Source: Halioglobus sp.
GTDB lineage: Bacteria > Pseudomonadota > Gammaproteobacteria > Pseudomonadales > Halieaceae
Direction: 5' to 3'
NCBI GenBank assembly: GCA_020443345.1
Contig: JAGRIH010000012.1
Coordinates: forward strand, 40,704 to 79,952
DNA: 39,249 nucleotides
The notes below the pieces were generated by a model that ran no database searches, had not been told where the DNA came from, and saw only the letters and a list, made by a program, of their open reading frames with translations. The position numbers were made by a program, and so were the translations under genes. How positions within the stretch are numbered: position 1 is the stretch's first letter; each line of letters starts with the position of its first letter. Shown one piece after another: positions 1-8,258 of the stretch.

Positions 1-2
1 TT

Positions 3-758
3 CCCCACGGCGGCGGCGGTCCGGGTGTCGGCCCTATCGGCGTGGGCGCACACCTGCAGCCCTTCCTGCCCAGCCATCCGGTGGCGCCGTTACCGGGCCT
101 GCACCCGGACAACGACGTGGTGTCGGCCGCCCCCCACGGCAGCGCCTCCATCCTGCCCATCTCCTGGACCTACATCGCCCTGATGGGCGCAGCGGGCCTG
201 GAACAGGCCACCCGCGTGGCGATTCTCAACGCCAACTACGTCGCCCGCCGGCTGCGCGACCACTACCCCATTCTCTACACCGGCAGCAACGGCACGGTGG
301 CGCACGAGTGCATCATCGACATCCGCCCGATCCGCGAGGCCACCGGCGTCAGCGAGGAGGATATCGCCAAGCGCCTGATCGACTACGGCTTTCACGCGCC
401 GACCATGTCGTTCCCGGTGGGCGGCACGCTCATGATCGAACCCACCGAATCCGAATCCCTGGCGGAACTGGATCGCTTCTGCGACGCGCTGATCAGCATC
501 CGCAGGGAAATCCAGCAGGTGCAGGACGGCGCGCTGCATACCGGCGACAACCCGCTGGCCAACGCGCCGCACACCCTGGCCGACGTGACCGCCACCAACT
601 GGGACCACCCCTATACGCGCGAACAGGCCGCCTACCCGGTGGAGTCCCTGCGCCGCTGCAAGTACTGGCCCCCGGTGAACCGCGTGGACAACGTCTACGG
701 CGACCGCCACCTGTTCTGCGCCTGTCCGGCGATCGACAGTTACCGCGAGCAGGTGTAG
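3..758 (+). CDS. gcvP: Glycine dehydrogenase (decarboxylating), P-protein, C-terminal part
   Basis: The reading frame is open from base 3 and enters from outside the window; only the last ~251 residues are present. P-protein is the PLP-dependent decarboxylase of the glycine cleavage system, passing the aminomethyl group to the lipoyl H-protein. The visible part opens with the glycine-rich [14 protein letters not shown] stretch that follows the PLP lysine in this family, and ends with the typical [20 protein letters not shown] segment near the C-terminus. The PLP lysine itself lies upstream. The frame ends in TAG at 756-758 without disruption. A valine codon (GTG at 42) is internal, not a start. 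Identification is firm; whether gcvH and gcvT are adjacent cannot be seen. Confidence 0.96.
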   Translation, partial: PHGGGGPGVGPIGVGAHLQPFLPSHPVAPLPGLHPDNDVVSAAPHGSASILPISWTYIALMGAAGLEQATRVAILNANYVARRLRDHYPILYTGSNGTVAHECIIDIRPIREATGVSEEDIAKRLIDYGFHAPTMSFPVGGTLMIEPTESESLAELDRFCDALISIRREIQQVQDGALHTGDNPLANAPHTLADVTATNWDHPYTREQAAYPVESLRRCKYWPPVNRVDNVYGDRHLFCACPAIDSYREQV

Positions 759-834
759 CTGTTGCAGACGAGCCGCAAACGTTTACCAAATCGGGGGATT
801 GTTCTGGCGGTATCATCACAGGGCTCACCGCCCG

Positions 835-840
835 TATAAT
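835..840 (+). promoter_or_regulatory. Putative -10 box of tRNA-Arg promoter
   Basis: A perfect TATAAT lies 11 bases upstream of the tRNA 5' end, the usual spacing for a tRNA promoter. No good -35 hexamer is seen at 16-18 bp. A 6-bp inverted repeat, GGCGGT (806-811) and ACCGCC (827-832), sits just upstream; it could be the end of the gcvP transcript or chance. Confidence 0.55.
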
Positions 841-851
841 CCACCTTCCAC

Positions 852-928
852 GCGCCCGTAACTCAGCTGGATAGAGTAACTGGCTTCGAACCAGTTGGTC
901 GGGAGTTCGAATCTCTCCGGGCGCGCCA
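852..928 (+). tRNA. tRNA-Arg (anticodon UCG)
   Basis: The 77-nt sequence folds as a full cloverleaf. Acceptor stem GCGCCCG (852-858) pairs with CGGGCGC (918-924), followed by discriminator G925 and an encoded CCA (926-928). D-stem ACTC/GAGT is formed, the anticodon stem is ACTGG/CCAGT, and the loop CTTCGAA (884-890) places TCG at 886-888. The T-arm is GGGAG, TTCGAAT, CTCTC with one G-U pair. Anticodon UCG reads CGA arginine codons. The D-stem begins with A-T rather than the common G-C, but the pair is compensated. Confidence 0.95.
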
Positions 929-978
929 AACATCAATGACGACACCATCGAGCGAGCCACACAGAAGAACCGAAAATC

Positions 979-2778
979 ATGCCCGACTATCGAGCGCCGC
1001 TGCGCGATATCCGCTTCGTCATGCACGAGCTGCTGCAGGCAGAACGGCACTATCGGAACCTGCACGGTTGTGAAAAACCCACACCGGACCTGCTTGATGC
1101 CATCCTGCAGAGCGCCGGCAAGTTCGCCGAGAACGTCATTGCACCCCTGAATCGCAGCGGCGACGAGCAGGGCTGCCGCTATCACGCGGGGCGGGTCACC
1201 ACGCCCGACGGTTTCAGGGCGGCTTTTGCAGAGTATGCCCGCGGCGGCTGGCAGGCGCTCAGCGTGCCCACGGCAGAGGGCGGACAGGGTCTGCCCGCGT
1301 CCTGCAGCACCGCAGTGGGCGAGTTGCTGGGCAGCGCCAACTACGCCTGGAGCATGATCGGCGGCCTGGCTCAGGCACCGATCAACCTGCTGCTGGCCGC
1401 CGGCAGCGCCCGTCAGAAAGCGACCTACCTGCCGCGGCTGCTCAGCGGCGACTGGGCGGGCACCATGTGCCTCACGGAACCCCACTGCGGCTCCGACGTG
1501 GGCCTGGTGCGCACCCGCGCAGTGCGCAACGCGGATGGCAGCTACGCAATTTCGGGCACCAAGATTTTCATCTCGGGCGGCGAGCAGGATATTACCGAGA
1601 ACATTATCCATACGGTGCTGGCACGGATCGAAGGAGCGCCCGGCGGCACGGCGGGCATCTCGCTGTTCGTGGTGCCAAAGATCCTGGTCGCTGAGGACGG
1701 CAGCCCGGGTGCGGCGAACACGCTGAGCTGTGGCGCTATCGAAAACAAGATGGGACTTAAGGGCTCGCCCACCTGCGTGATGCACTTCGACGGCGCCACC
1801 GGCTTTCTGCTGGGGGAGGAAAACGGCGGACTGGATATCATGTTCCGCCTCATGAACACCGCCCGTCTCGGCACCGCACTGCAGGGCGTGTCGATGGGCG
1901 AGGCCGCCTTCCAGGGCGCCCTGGACTATGCCCGCGAGCGCCTGCAGATGCGCTCACTGAGCGGCCCGAAAAACCCCGCTGGGCCGGCAGATCCCATTAT
2001 TGTACACCCGGACGTACGCCGCATGCTGTTGACCCAGAAAGCCCTCACCGAGGGCTCCCGCGCCCTGGTCTACTGGCTGGCGCAGCTGGTTGACACCAGC
2101 AGCCACGGCCCCGCGCAAGAGGCCGCGCAGGCCGGGGCGCTGCTGTCGCTGCTGACCCCCATCGCCAAAGCGTTCTGCACCGAGACCGGCTTCGAGGTGA
2201 CCAGCCTCGGTGTGCAGGTGTTCGGCGGCCACGGCTATATCCGCGAACACGGTATGGAACAACTGCTGCGGGACAGCCGCATAGCGATGCTCTATGAGGG
2301 CACCACCGGCATCCAGTCGCTGGACCTGCTGGGGCGCAAGGTCATGGGCAGTCAGGGCAAGCTGCTGGCACATGTCACCGGACTGATCCACCGTTTCTGC
2401 ACGACCCATGACGGCCATAGCGCCATGGCCGAGTTTATCGAGCCGCTGGCCGCGCTCAACTGCCAGTGGGGCGAACTGACCACAGCCATCGGCACGCGCG
2501 CCAGGCGCGATCCCGAGGAGATCGGGGCCGCATCCGTCGACTATACTCTGTATGCCGGTTATGTGGTGCTGGCCTATCTGTGGGCCAGAATGGCCCGGGT
2601 GGCGCTGCAGGCCCTGGCACAGGATGACGCCGGCGAGGCGGGTTTCTACCGGGCAAAACTCACCACCGCGCGGTTTTACTACGCCCGCTTGCTGCCGCGC
2701 GCGACGGCCCACGCGCGCGCCGCAGAGGCCGGAGCCGATACGCTGATGGCCATGCCGGAGCGCGACTTCTGGTACTGA
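979..2778 (+). CDS. Acyl-CoA dehydrogenase (AcdB/DmdC-like, large subfamily)
   Basis: 599 residues. It is an FAD flavoprotein that introduces the alpha-beta double bond in an acyl-CoA thioester and feeds electrons to ETF. The FAD-binding motif MCLTEPHCGSDVG is at about 163-175, the middle domain has GTKIFISGGEQD (193-204), and the C-terminal helical domain has FGGHGYIREHGMEQLLRDSRIAMLYEGTTGIQSLDL, with Glu440 as the expected catalytic base. Length (~600) and the extra C-terminal domain of about 130 residues place it in the subfamily that includes 3-methylthiopropanoyl-CoA dehydrogenase (DmdC) and other long homologues, rather than the ~380-residue short forms. The ATG at 979 follows AGAAGAACCG. 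It lies 36 nt ahead of an acyl-CoA synthetase and is probably co-transcribed with it. The substrate cannot be read from sequence; DMSP-derived acyl-CoA is one possibility. Confidence 0.93.
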   Translation: MPDYRAPLRDIRFVMHELLQAERHYRNLHGCEKPTPDLLDAILQSAGKFAENVIAPLNRSGDEQGCRYHAGRVTTPDGFRAAFAEYARGGWQALSVPTAEGGQGLPASCSTAVGELLGSANYAWSMIGGLAQAPINLLLAAGSARQKATYLPRLLSGDWAGTMCLTEPHCGSDVGLVRTRAVRNADGSYAISGTKIFISGGEQDITENIIHTVLARIEGAPGGTAGISLFVVPKILVAEDGSPGAANTLSCGAIENKMGLKGSPTCVMHFDGATGFLLGEENGGLDIMFRLMNTARLGTALQGVSMGEAAFQGALDYARERLQMRSLSGPKNPAGPADPIIVHPDVRRMLLTQKALTEGSRALVYWLAQLVDTSSHGPAQEAAQAGALLSLLTPIAKAFCTETGFEVTSLGVQVFGGHGYIREHGMEQLLRDSRIAMLYEGTTGIQSLDLLGRKVMGSQGKLLAHVTGLIHRFCTTHDGHSAMAEFIEPLAALNCQWGELTTAIGTRARRDPEEIGAASVDYTLYAGYVVLAYLWARMARVALQALAQDDAGEAGFYRAKLTTARFYYARLLPRATAHARAAEAGADTLMAMPERDFWY

Positions 2779-2814
2779 GACTTCTGGCACTGACCATATA
2801 AAGAGAGAAACCGC

Positions 2815-4518
2815 ATGCCTTTTACCGCACTGGATGTTCAGGCCAGGATGCAGGAGTTGAGCGCCGCGGGAGCGCCCTTTGCCCTGCGCGACTTCGATAT
2901 CGACGGCATCGCGCTCAAGGGCTATGCCAATGCGCCTGCCGATCTGGTGCAGTTGCTGCAGACCGGCCGGGCACATGGGGACAAACCGTTTATCGTCTAT
3001 GAGGACCAGCGCCTGAGCTTCGAGGACTTCTTTGCGCGCGCGGACATTCTGGCCTCGCGCCTGCAGTCAGACTTCGGCATTGCCAAGGGCGAACGGGTCG
3101 CGATCGCGATGCGCAACTGCCCGCACTGGGCCATCGCGTTCGTGGCAGCGGTGCTGGCCGGCGCGGTGGTGGTGCCCCTGAACAGCTGGGGCAAGGCCGG
3201 GGAACTGCTGTTCGGGGTGGAGGACTCCGGGGCCAGGGTACTGGTGTGCGACGCCCAGCGCCTGGCGCTGATAGCCACGGAGCTGCCGCCAAGAGGCGTT
3301 CGGGCCATCGTGGCCGACCCCGCCGGCGACCTGCCAGCGACGAATGTGTACAGCTTCGAGGCCGTGCTGGAGCGCGGCGGCGCCCGGGGGTTTACCGCGG
3401 CCGCAGTACAGCCGGGCGATCCCGCCCTGATCCTGTACACCTCCGGCAGTACCGGCACCCCCAAGGGCGTGCTGCACCGCCATATCGGGGTCAGCCAGGC
3501 CCTGATGAACATGTATTTTCTGGGCCTGCTGAACGTGTCGCTGGAGGGCCCCTGGGAGCTGCCCCCGGGTACCGAGGGTGAAACGCCCCTGCTCAGCGTG
3601 CCCCTGTTTCACGCCACCGGCCTGGTCGCCGGCCTGTTGCTGCCGCTGCAGTTGGGGCAGAAAGTGGTACTGATGTACAAGTGGGATGCGCGGGCCGCGC
3701 TGCGCTTGATCCAGGAGGAGAAAATCACCGGCATGACCAGCGTGCCCGCGGTGCTGCAGGACCTGTTCACCCACCCCGATTACGACGACTACGACACGCG
3801 CTCGCTGTTTCGCGTGGGGGTAGCCGGGGCCGCCACCCCCGAAGGGCTCCCCGAGCTGATCGAGGCGCGGGTCGGCCGCGTCAGCCGCTCGGCCGGTTGG
3901 GGCATGACCGAGACCATGGCGGTGGGTACCGCGATGAGCGGGCAGATCTACGACCTGAACCCCGCGGCGGCGGGCGTCAAACCGCCGATCGTCGACTTGC
4001 GCTGCGTGGGACCGGAAGGTGACCCCCTGCCGCCGGGCGAGATCGGCGAGCTGCAGATCAAGGGCATCACGGTGTGTGCCGGCTACTGGGGCCGGCCGGA
4101 CGCCACCGCCGAGATCATGGACGGCCCCTGGCTGCGCACCGGCGATCTGGGCCGGCTCGATGCTGACGGCTTTCTCCATATTACCGGCCGGATCAAGGAA
4201 ATCGTGATCCGCGGCGGCGAGAACATCTACCCCGGGGAAATTGAGAACGTGGCGTACAGCATGAACCCGGTGCAGGAAGTGGTAGTGTTCGGTGTACCGG
4301 ATGCAAAGATGGGCGAGGAACTGGCCATGGTGGCCTATGCCCGCCCCGCATCAGCGCTGACCGCCGAGGCCCTGCGGGCGCATGTCGCCGAGCGGCTGGC
4401 GGCCTACAAGGTGCCGAAATACGTCGAGATTTCCCCGCGGCCGCTGCCGCAAAATGCCAGCGGCAAACTGTTCAAGCGGCAGATCCAGGAGAATTTTGTC
4501 GCCCGCTTGCGCGGCTGA
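2815..4518 (+). CDS. Fatty-acyl-CoA synthetase / AMP-binding ligase
   Basis: 567 residues, a class I adenylate-forming enzyme that activates a carboxylic acid as acyl-AMP and transfers it to CoA. All core motifs are intact: the ATP-gripping loop LYTSGSTGTPKGVLHRH (about 207-223), the adenine-binding GWGMTETMAVGT, the hinge region WLRTGDLGRLDADGFLHITGR, and GGENIYPGEIE. The C-terminal catalytic lysine is Lys551 in LPQNASGKLFKRQI. Start is ATG 2815 after AAAGAGAGAAACC. It pairs with the acyl-CoA dehydrogenase just upstream, so together they look like the first two steps of a beta-oxidation branch for a medium- or long-chain or unusual acid. Chain-length preference is not decidable here. Confidence 0.93.
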   Translation: MPFTALDVQARMQELSAAGAPFALRDFDIDGIALKGYANAPADLVQLLQTGRAHGDKPFIVYEDQRLSFEDFFARADILASRLQSDFGIAKGERVAIAMRNCPHWAIAFVAAVLAGAVVVPLNSWGKAGELLFGVEDSGARVLVCDAQRLALIATELPPRGVRAIVADPAGDLPATNVYSFEAVLERGGARGFTAAAVQPGDPALILYTSGSTGTPKGVLHRHIGVSQALMNMYFLGLLNVSLEGPWELPPGTEGETPLLSVPLFHATGLVAGLLLPLQLGQKVVLMYKWDARAALRLIQEEKITGMTSVPAVLQDLFTHPDYDDYDTRSLFRVGVAGAATPEGLPELIEARVGRVSRSAGWGMTETMAVGTAMSGQIYDLNPAAAGVKPPIVDLRCVGPEGDPLPPGEIGELQIKGITVCAGYWGRPDATAEIMDGPWLRTGDLGRLDADGFLHITGRIKEIVIRGGENIYPGEIENVAYSMNPVQEVVVFGVPDAKMGEELAMVAYARPASALTAEALRAHVAERLAAYKVPKYVEISPRPLPQNASGKLFKRQIQENFVARLRG

Positions 4519-4686
4519 GCCGACCCGCGACACACTGCCCGTTAGCTTTGCGCTTCCCGCGTGCCGATCTTGCGGCGCGCCACTGCTGCAGTTGGCTCGC
4601 GCCCGTCTACGACGCGGTACGCATCAGGCGCTGAACTGGCGGCCGCGTCCGCCCGAAAGAAAATCTGCGCGCAGTAAACGCGATTA

Positions 4687-4695
4687 TCTATACTT
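4687..4695 (+). promoter_or_regulatory. Possible sigma-S-type -10 element
   Basis: TCTATACTT at 4687-4695 (hexamer TATACT 4689-4694) matches the extended -10 preferred by RpoS in gammaproteobacteria. It lies 80 nt upstream of the REC-PP2C-STAS start, and no convincing -35 is visible, which is also typical of RpoS promoters. The rest of the 256-base gap 4519-4774 shows no gene and no clear terminator. Confidence 0.4.
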
Positions 4696-4774
4696 GTAGT
4701 CTGGCCATGAGTCGAGAGGCGCCAGGTGACGGCGGCACGAGCCGCGAGGTCTGCGCCGGGGAGGCTACCCTGAC

Positions 4775-6571
4775 ATGACGACACAGCGGCCCGATACAGA
4801 CACCACGGCAACCGCCGCGGGCGCCGGCGGGCCTACCGGAGCCACGTTTCTGGTAGTGGACGACGACGCCATGGTGCGCAAGGTGGTCGCCCGCGGACTC
4901 GCCGCGCTGGATCCGGCAGAAGTGCTGGAAGTGGCGGACGGCCAGGCGGCCCAGGACGTGTTGCTGCAAAAACAGGTGGACGTGGTGGTCACCGACGTTC
5001 TCATGCCCAATATGAGCGGCCTCGAACTCATGAAATGGGCTCAGCAACACTGCCCGGGGCCGCTGTGGATCGTTCTGTCCGGGCTCGAGACCTTCGACGC
5101 CGCCGTCGACGCGCTGCAGTTGGGGGCCTTTGACTATCTGGCGAAACCCCCGGAGGTGCAGCGGGTGCGGGTGGCGGTGCGCAATGCCATGGACCAGATC
5201 GAGCTGGTACGCGAGCGCAGACGCCTGTACCAGGAGCTCGAGAGCAGCAACGCGCAGCTGGCCGAAAAAGTCGACCAGCTCGAACAGGTCCGCTGCACAC
5301 TCGAAGAACAGGCCGCAGTGATTCAGTCCGACCTGGATCGGGCCGAGATCATCCAGCGCGCGTTACTGCCCCAGAAACCTCCGGAGCCCGGCGGCTGGTG
5401 CGTCGAAACCCTGTATCGCTCGGGCAGCAGTGTGGGCGGTGACTTCTACGATGTCATACCGCTCGATCCAGACCACATGGGCCTGGTGATCGCCGACGCC
5501 GCCGGGCACGGCGTGGCCGCAGCCATGCTCTCGGTGTTGTTCAAGCTGCGCCTGAACCTCTGCGACCAACACGGCCAACTGCTCATGCCGGGGCGCGTCC
5601 TGGCCAACCTGAACCGGCGGCTCCTCGACACGCTGTCGGCCCCCGGCACCTTCATTACCGCGGTTTATGTGCTGTTGAACCGGCAAACCGGCGAGGCACG
5701 AATTGCATCTGCGGGGCATCCTCCGTGCATCTGGAGCAGGCCCAGCGGCCACTCCCGGCTGCTGGAGCGCACGGGGCCCGCACTGGGCCTCGCTGCCGAT
5801 GCCAGCTACGAGGAATCTGCCGTGCAACTAGCTGTGGGCGATCGGCTGCTGCTGTATACCGACGGGGTGCTGGGCGTGGGGGAGTCCCTCTCCAGCGATG
5901 ATCTCGCCAGTACGCTGTGCTCGGGGATCGCCCGGACCGAGGTACTGCGCGCCCTGTACTGCGCGGCGACGCGGGACACCGGCGGTGAACGGGACGATAT
6001 CACGATGATCCTGCTGGAGCGTGGTGAGGGGGCCAGCCACTTCGATGATACGCCGGAACCCGAGGAGCGCCAGGCGCCGCCAACTGCTGCCGCCCGGCCC
6101 CTGCTGCAGCAGGGCATCAGCGGAGATTGCGCCTTTATCGAGATTGCCGGCACGGCGACCTGGAGCTGCAGCCAGGCTTTTCTGGACGCGGCCAGGAACC
6201 TGCTGGAAAGACACGCCAGGCTGATTATCGACCTGGGTAACTGTGAATACATGGACAGCACCTGTCTTGGAACCCTGCACGAGATGGTCACCGCCAGCCC
6301 GGAGGCGATTGCCCTGCAGCGGCTGCCAGTGAATATCCGTCAGAATTTCGAAGAGCTGAGTATGGACGCCGTGCTGAGCCGGCTGCGCGCCGACTCCGAT
6401 CCACTCCCACGGAACATGGTACCCGTGCAACAGAGCGACGTGGACGCGGCCCGGCAGGGTGCGCGGGTGCTGAGCGCTCACGAGGCGCTCGCCTCCCTCA
6501 GCCAGGAAAATCGCGAGATGTTCCAGGGCGTGGTCGAATCGCTGCGGGGGGATTTGGACAGTAGCGAATAG
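4775..6571 (+). CDS. Response regulator with PP2C/SpoIIE phosphatase and STAS domains
   Basis: 598 residues in three modules. Residues ~24-135 form a receiver with acidic pair Asp30/Asp31, phosphoacceptor Asp74 (VVTDVLMP), Ser102 and Lys124, all intact. A charged, probably coiled-coil linker (~140-198) leads to a PP2C/SpoIIE-type phosphatase (~200-415) with the metal-binding acids Asp223 (GGDFYD), Asp241 (IADAAGHG), Asp363 (YTDGV) and Asp407/408 (GERDDIT). The C-terminal part (~445-545) resembles a STAS anti-sigma-antagonist domain with a candidate phosphoserine at Ser495 (MDSTCLGTL). REC-PP2C proteins are known from RssB and HsbR types of Pseudomonas; a STAS domain on the same chain suggests an internal partner-switch substrate. 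GGGGAGG precedes ATG 4775 by 10 nt. The next gene starts 11 nt after the stop, so the pair is almost certainly one operon. Confidence 0.92.
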   Translation: MTTQRPDTDTTATAAGAGGPTGATFLVVDDDAMVRKVVARGLAALDPAEVLEVADGQAAQDVLLQKQVDVVVTDVLMPNMSGLELMKWAQQHCPGPLWIVLSGLETFDAAVDALQLGAFDYLAKPPEVQRVRVAVRNAMDQIELVRERRRLYQELESSNAQLAEKVDQLEQVRCTLEEQAAVIQSDLDRAEIIQRALLPQKPPEPGGWCVETLYRSGSSVGGDFYDVIPLDPDHMGLVIADAAGHGVAAAMLSVLFKLRLNLCDQHGQLLMPGRVLANLNRRLLDTLSAPGTFITAVYVLLNRQTGEARIASAGHPPCIWSRPSGHSRLLERTGPALGLAADASYEESAVQLAVGDRLLLYTDGVLGVGESLSSDDLASTLCSGIARTEVLRALYCAATRDTGGERDDITMILLERGEGASHFDDTPEPEERQAPPTAAARPLLQQGISGDCAFIEIAGTATWSCSQAFLDAARNLLERHARLIIDLGNCEYMDSTCLGTLHEMVTASPEAIALQRLPVNIRQNFEELSMDAVLSRLRADSDPLPRNMVPVQQSDVDAARQGARVLSAHEALASLSQENREMFQGVVESLRGDLDSSE

Positions 6572-6582
6572 AGGACAGAGCA

Positions 6583-8232
6583 ATGGCTAACAACAAAGTC
6601 AATATCCTGCTGGTGGAGGATAACCCCATGCAGACCAGGCTCATCCAGAAACTGCTGGCGAAATCGGAAAACCCCAGCTTCGATGTCACCTCGGTCGAAA
6701 CCCTTGGTGCTGCGCTTGAGCAGCTGGAGCGCCAGGCCAGCGACCTGATACTGCTCGATCTCATGTTGCCGGATAGTCAGTCACTGGAGACCTTTTTCCG
6801 GGTGAAGGCCCAGGCCCCCGACATACCTATTATCGTGCAGTCTGCACTGGACGACGTGAACCTCGCCGCCAGGGCTGTGGATAAAGGCGCACACGATTAT
6901 CTGGTCAAGGATCGCATCACCAGTACCTCACTCATTCGCTCGATACGCTACTCCATCGAGCGCATGCGCGCCCGCAGCGGCGAGTGGGCATCGAGCATGT
7001 TCCATCTCGCCCAGCAGCAATTCCTGAAGGCGGCGTACATCATGGATCTGGATGACAATATCCGTCAACGCCTGCTGTTTCCCGAGCGCGCTCAAATCGT
7101 GGCATTGCCGTTTCGCCGCGACCAGCGGGAGCAGGTTGAGACCGTATTTGGCTATCGTGTGCAGCACGTTCTCAACATGGGACCCACCAAGGGCGGCATT
7201 CGCTATCACCAGGGTGTGGACCTCGGTGAAGTCTCCGCCCTCGCCATGTGGATGACCTGGAAATGTGCGCTGATGTGCCTTCCTTTCGGTGGTGCGAAGG
7301 GCGGCGTGCGCGTCGACCCGACTGCGCTTTCCCGGGCCGAATTGCAGCGCCTCACGCGCCGTTACACATCTGCATTTATCGGGATGATCGGCCCCGAGAT
7401 TGACATCCCGGCCCCGGACATGGGCACCGACGAACAGATCATGGCGTGGATCCTCGACACCTACAGCCAGCAAGTGGGCTATTCGGTTCCGGCCGTGGTC
7501 ACCGGCAAGCCCGTCGTACTGGGAGGCTCACTGGGGCGCAAAGAAGCCACTGGACGAGGCCTGGTGTACCTGGTCGAGGAGGCCGCCAGGCACCTGGGGA
7601 TTCCCTTGAAAAATGCCACTGCCGTGGTGCAGGGATTTGGCAATGTCGGCGCGAGTGCCGCGCGGTTCCTGTCAGAATGTGGGGTTAAAATCATCGCGGT
7701 TGGTGACGTATCGACCAATCTTTACAACCGGCGCGGACTGGATGTCGATTCCCTGACGGACTATGTAGATGAACACCGGGTTCTCAAGGGGTACCCCGAA
7801 GCGGAGACCCTGGAAACCCCGGAGATGCTGGAGCTCGAATGCGACATCCTGGTGCCCGCGGCCCTGCAGACCCAGATCACCTCCGAAAACGCCGGGCGCA
7901 TCAAATGCAAGATACTCGCCGAGGGAGCCAACGGTCCGACCACTCTGGAAGCAGACGAAATTCTCAGCGAACGAGGTATTTTTGTCCTACCCGATGTATT
8001 GGGCAATGCGGGCGGCGTGACGGTGTCGTATTTTGAATGGGTACAGGGAATTCAAAACTTCATGTGGCCGCTGGAAGAGATCAATCGGCGGCTTCGCGAT
8101 ATCCTGACCGATGCCTTTGCCCGCACTCTGCAACGTGCACAACAGAATTCTGTCGATATGCGCACCGCTGCCATGATCGAGGGCCTGCATCGGGTCACTC
8201 AAGCCAAACTGATGCGCGGCCTGTTTCCATAG
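6583..8232 (+). CDS. Receiver domain fused to glutamate dehydrogenase (REC-GDH)
   Basis: 549 residues. Residues 1-~125 are a complete CheY-like receiver: Glu12/Asp13, phosphoacceptor Asp59 (LLDLMLPD), Ser87 and Lys109. Residues ~139-549 are a full-length Glu/Leu/Phe/Val dehydrogenase. It has [18 protein letters not shown] with substrate lysine Lys203, Lys227, catalytic Lys239 in GGAKGG, Asp279 in IPAPDMGTD, the Rossmann glycines GFGNVG (351-356), and [10 protein letters not shown] (445-454). Reaction: reversible oxidative deamination of glutamate to 2-oxoglutarate and ammonium with NAD(P); cofactor choice is not settled by sequence. There is no stop or frame change between the domains. The GDH homology begins at Met139 (MFHLAQQQF), where free GDHs normally start, preceded by GAGTGGG, so an internal start at 6997 might also give unfused enzyme. 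GAGGA lies before ATG 6583. The expected phosphodonor is the convergent hybrid kinase. I know of no characterised example of this fusion. Confidence 0.93.
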   Translation: MANNKVNILLVEDNPMQTRLIQKLLAKSENPSFDVTSVETLGAALEQLERQASDLILLDLMLPDSQSLETFFRVKAQAPDIPIIVQSALDDVNLAARAVDKGAHDYLVKDRITSTSLIRSIRYSIERMRARSGEWASSMFHLAQQQFLKAAYIMDLDDNIRQRLLFPERAQIVALPFRRDQREQVETVFGYRVQHVLNMGPTKGGIRYHQGVDLGEVSALAMWMTWKCALMCLPFGGAKGGVRVDPTALSRAELQRLTRRYTSAFIGMIGPEIDIPAPDMGTDEQIMAWILDTYSQQVGYSVPAVVTGKPVVLGGSLGRKEATGRGLVYLVEEAARHLGIPLKNATAVVQGFGNVGASAARFLSECGVKIIAVGDVSTNLYNRRGLDVDSLTDYVDEHRVLKGYPEAETLETPEMLELECDILVPAALQTQITSENAGRIKCKILAEGANGPTTLEADEILSERGIFVLPDVLGNAGGVTVSYFEWVQGIQNFMWPLEEINRRLRDILTDAFARTLQRAQQNSVDMRTAAMIEGLHRVTQAKLMRGLFP

Positions 8233-8258
8233 CCATCGCGCAGCGAGCTGGCGGCTCC

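Noticed and set aside
493-1785. Long minus-strand open frame (430 codons) across tRNA-Arg and the acyl-CoA dehydrogenase
   Set aside because: It runs antisense through a tRNA and two clear genes and has low-complexity His/Arg/Gly composition typical of GC-rich shadow frames.
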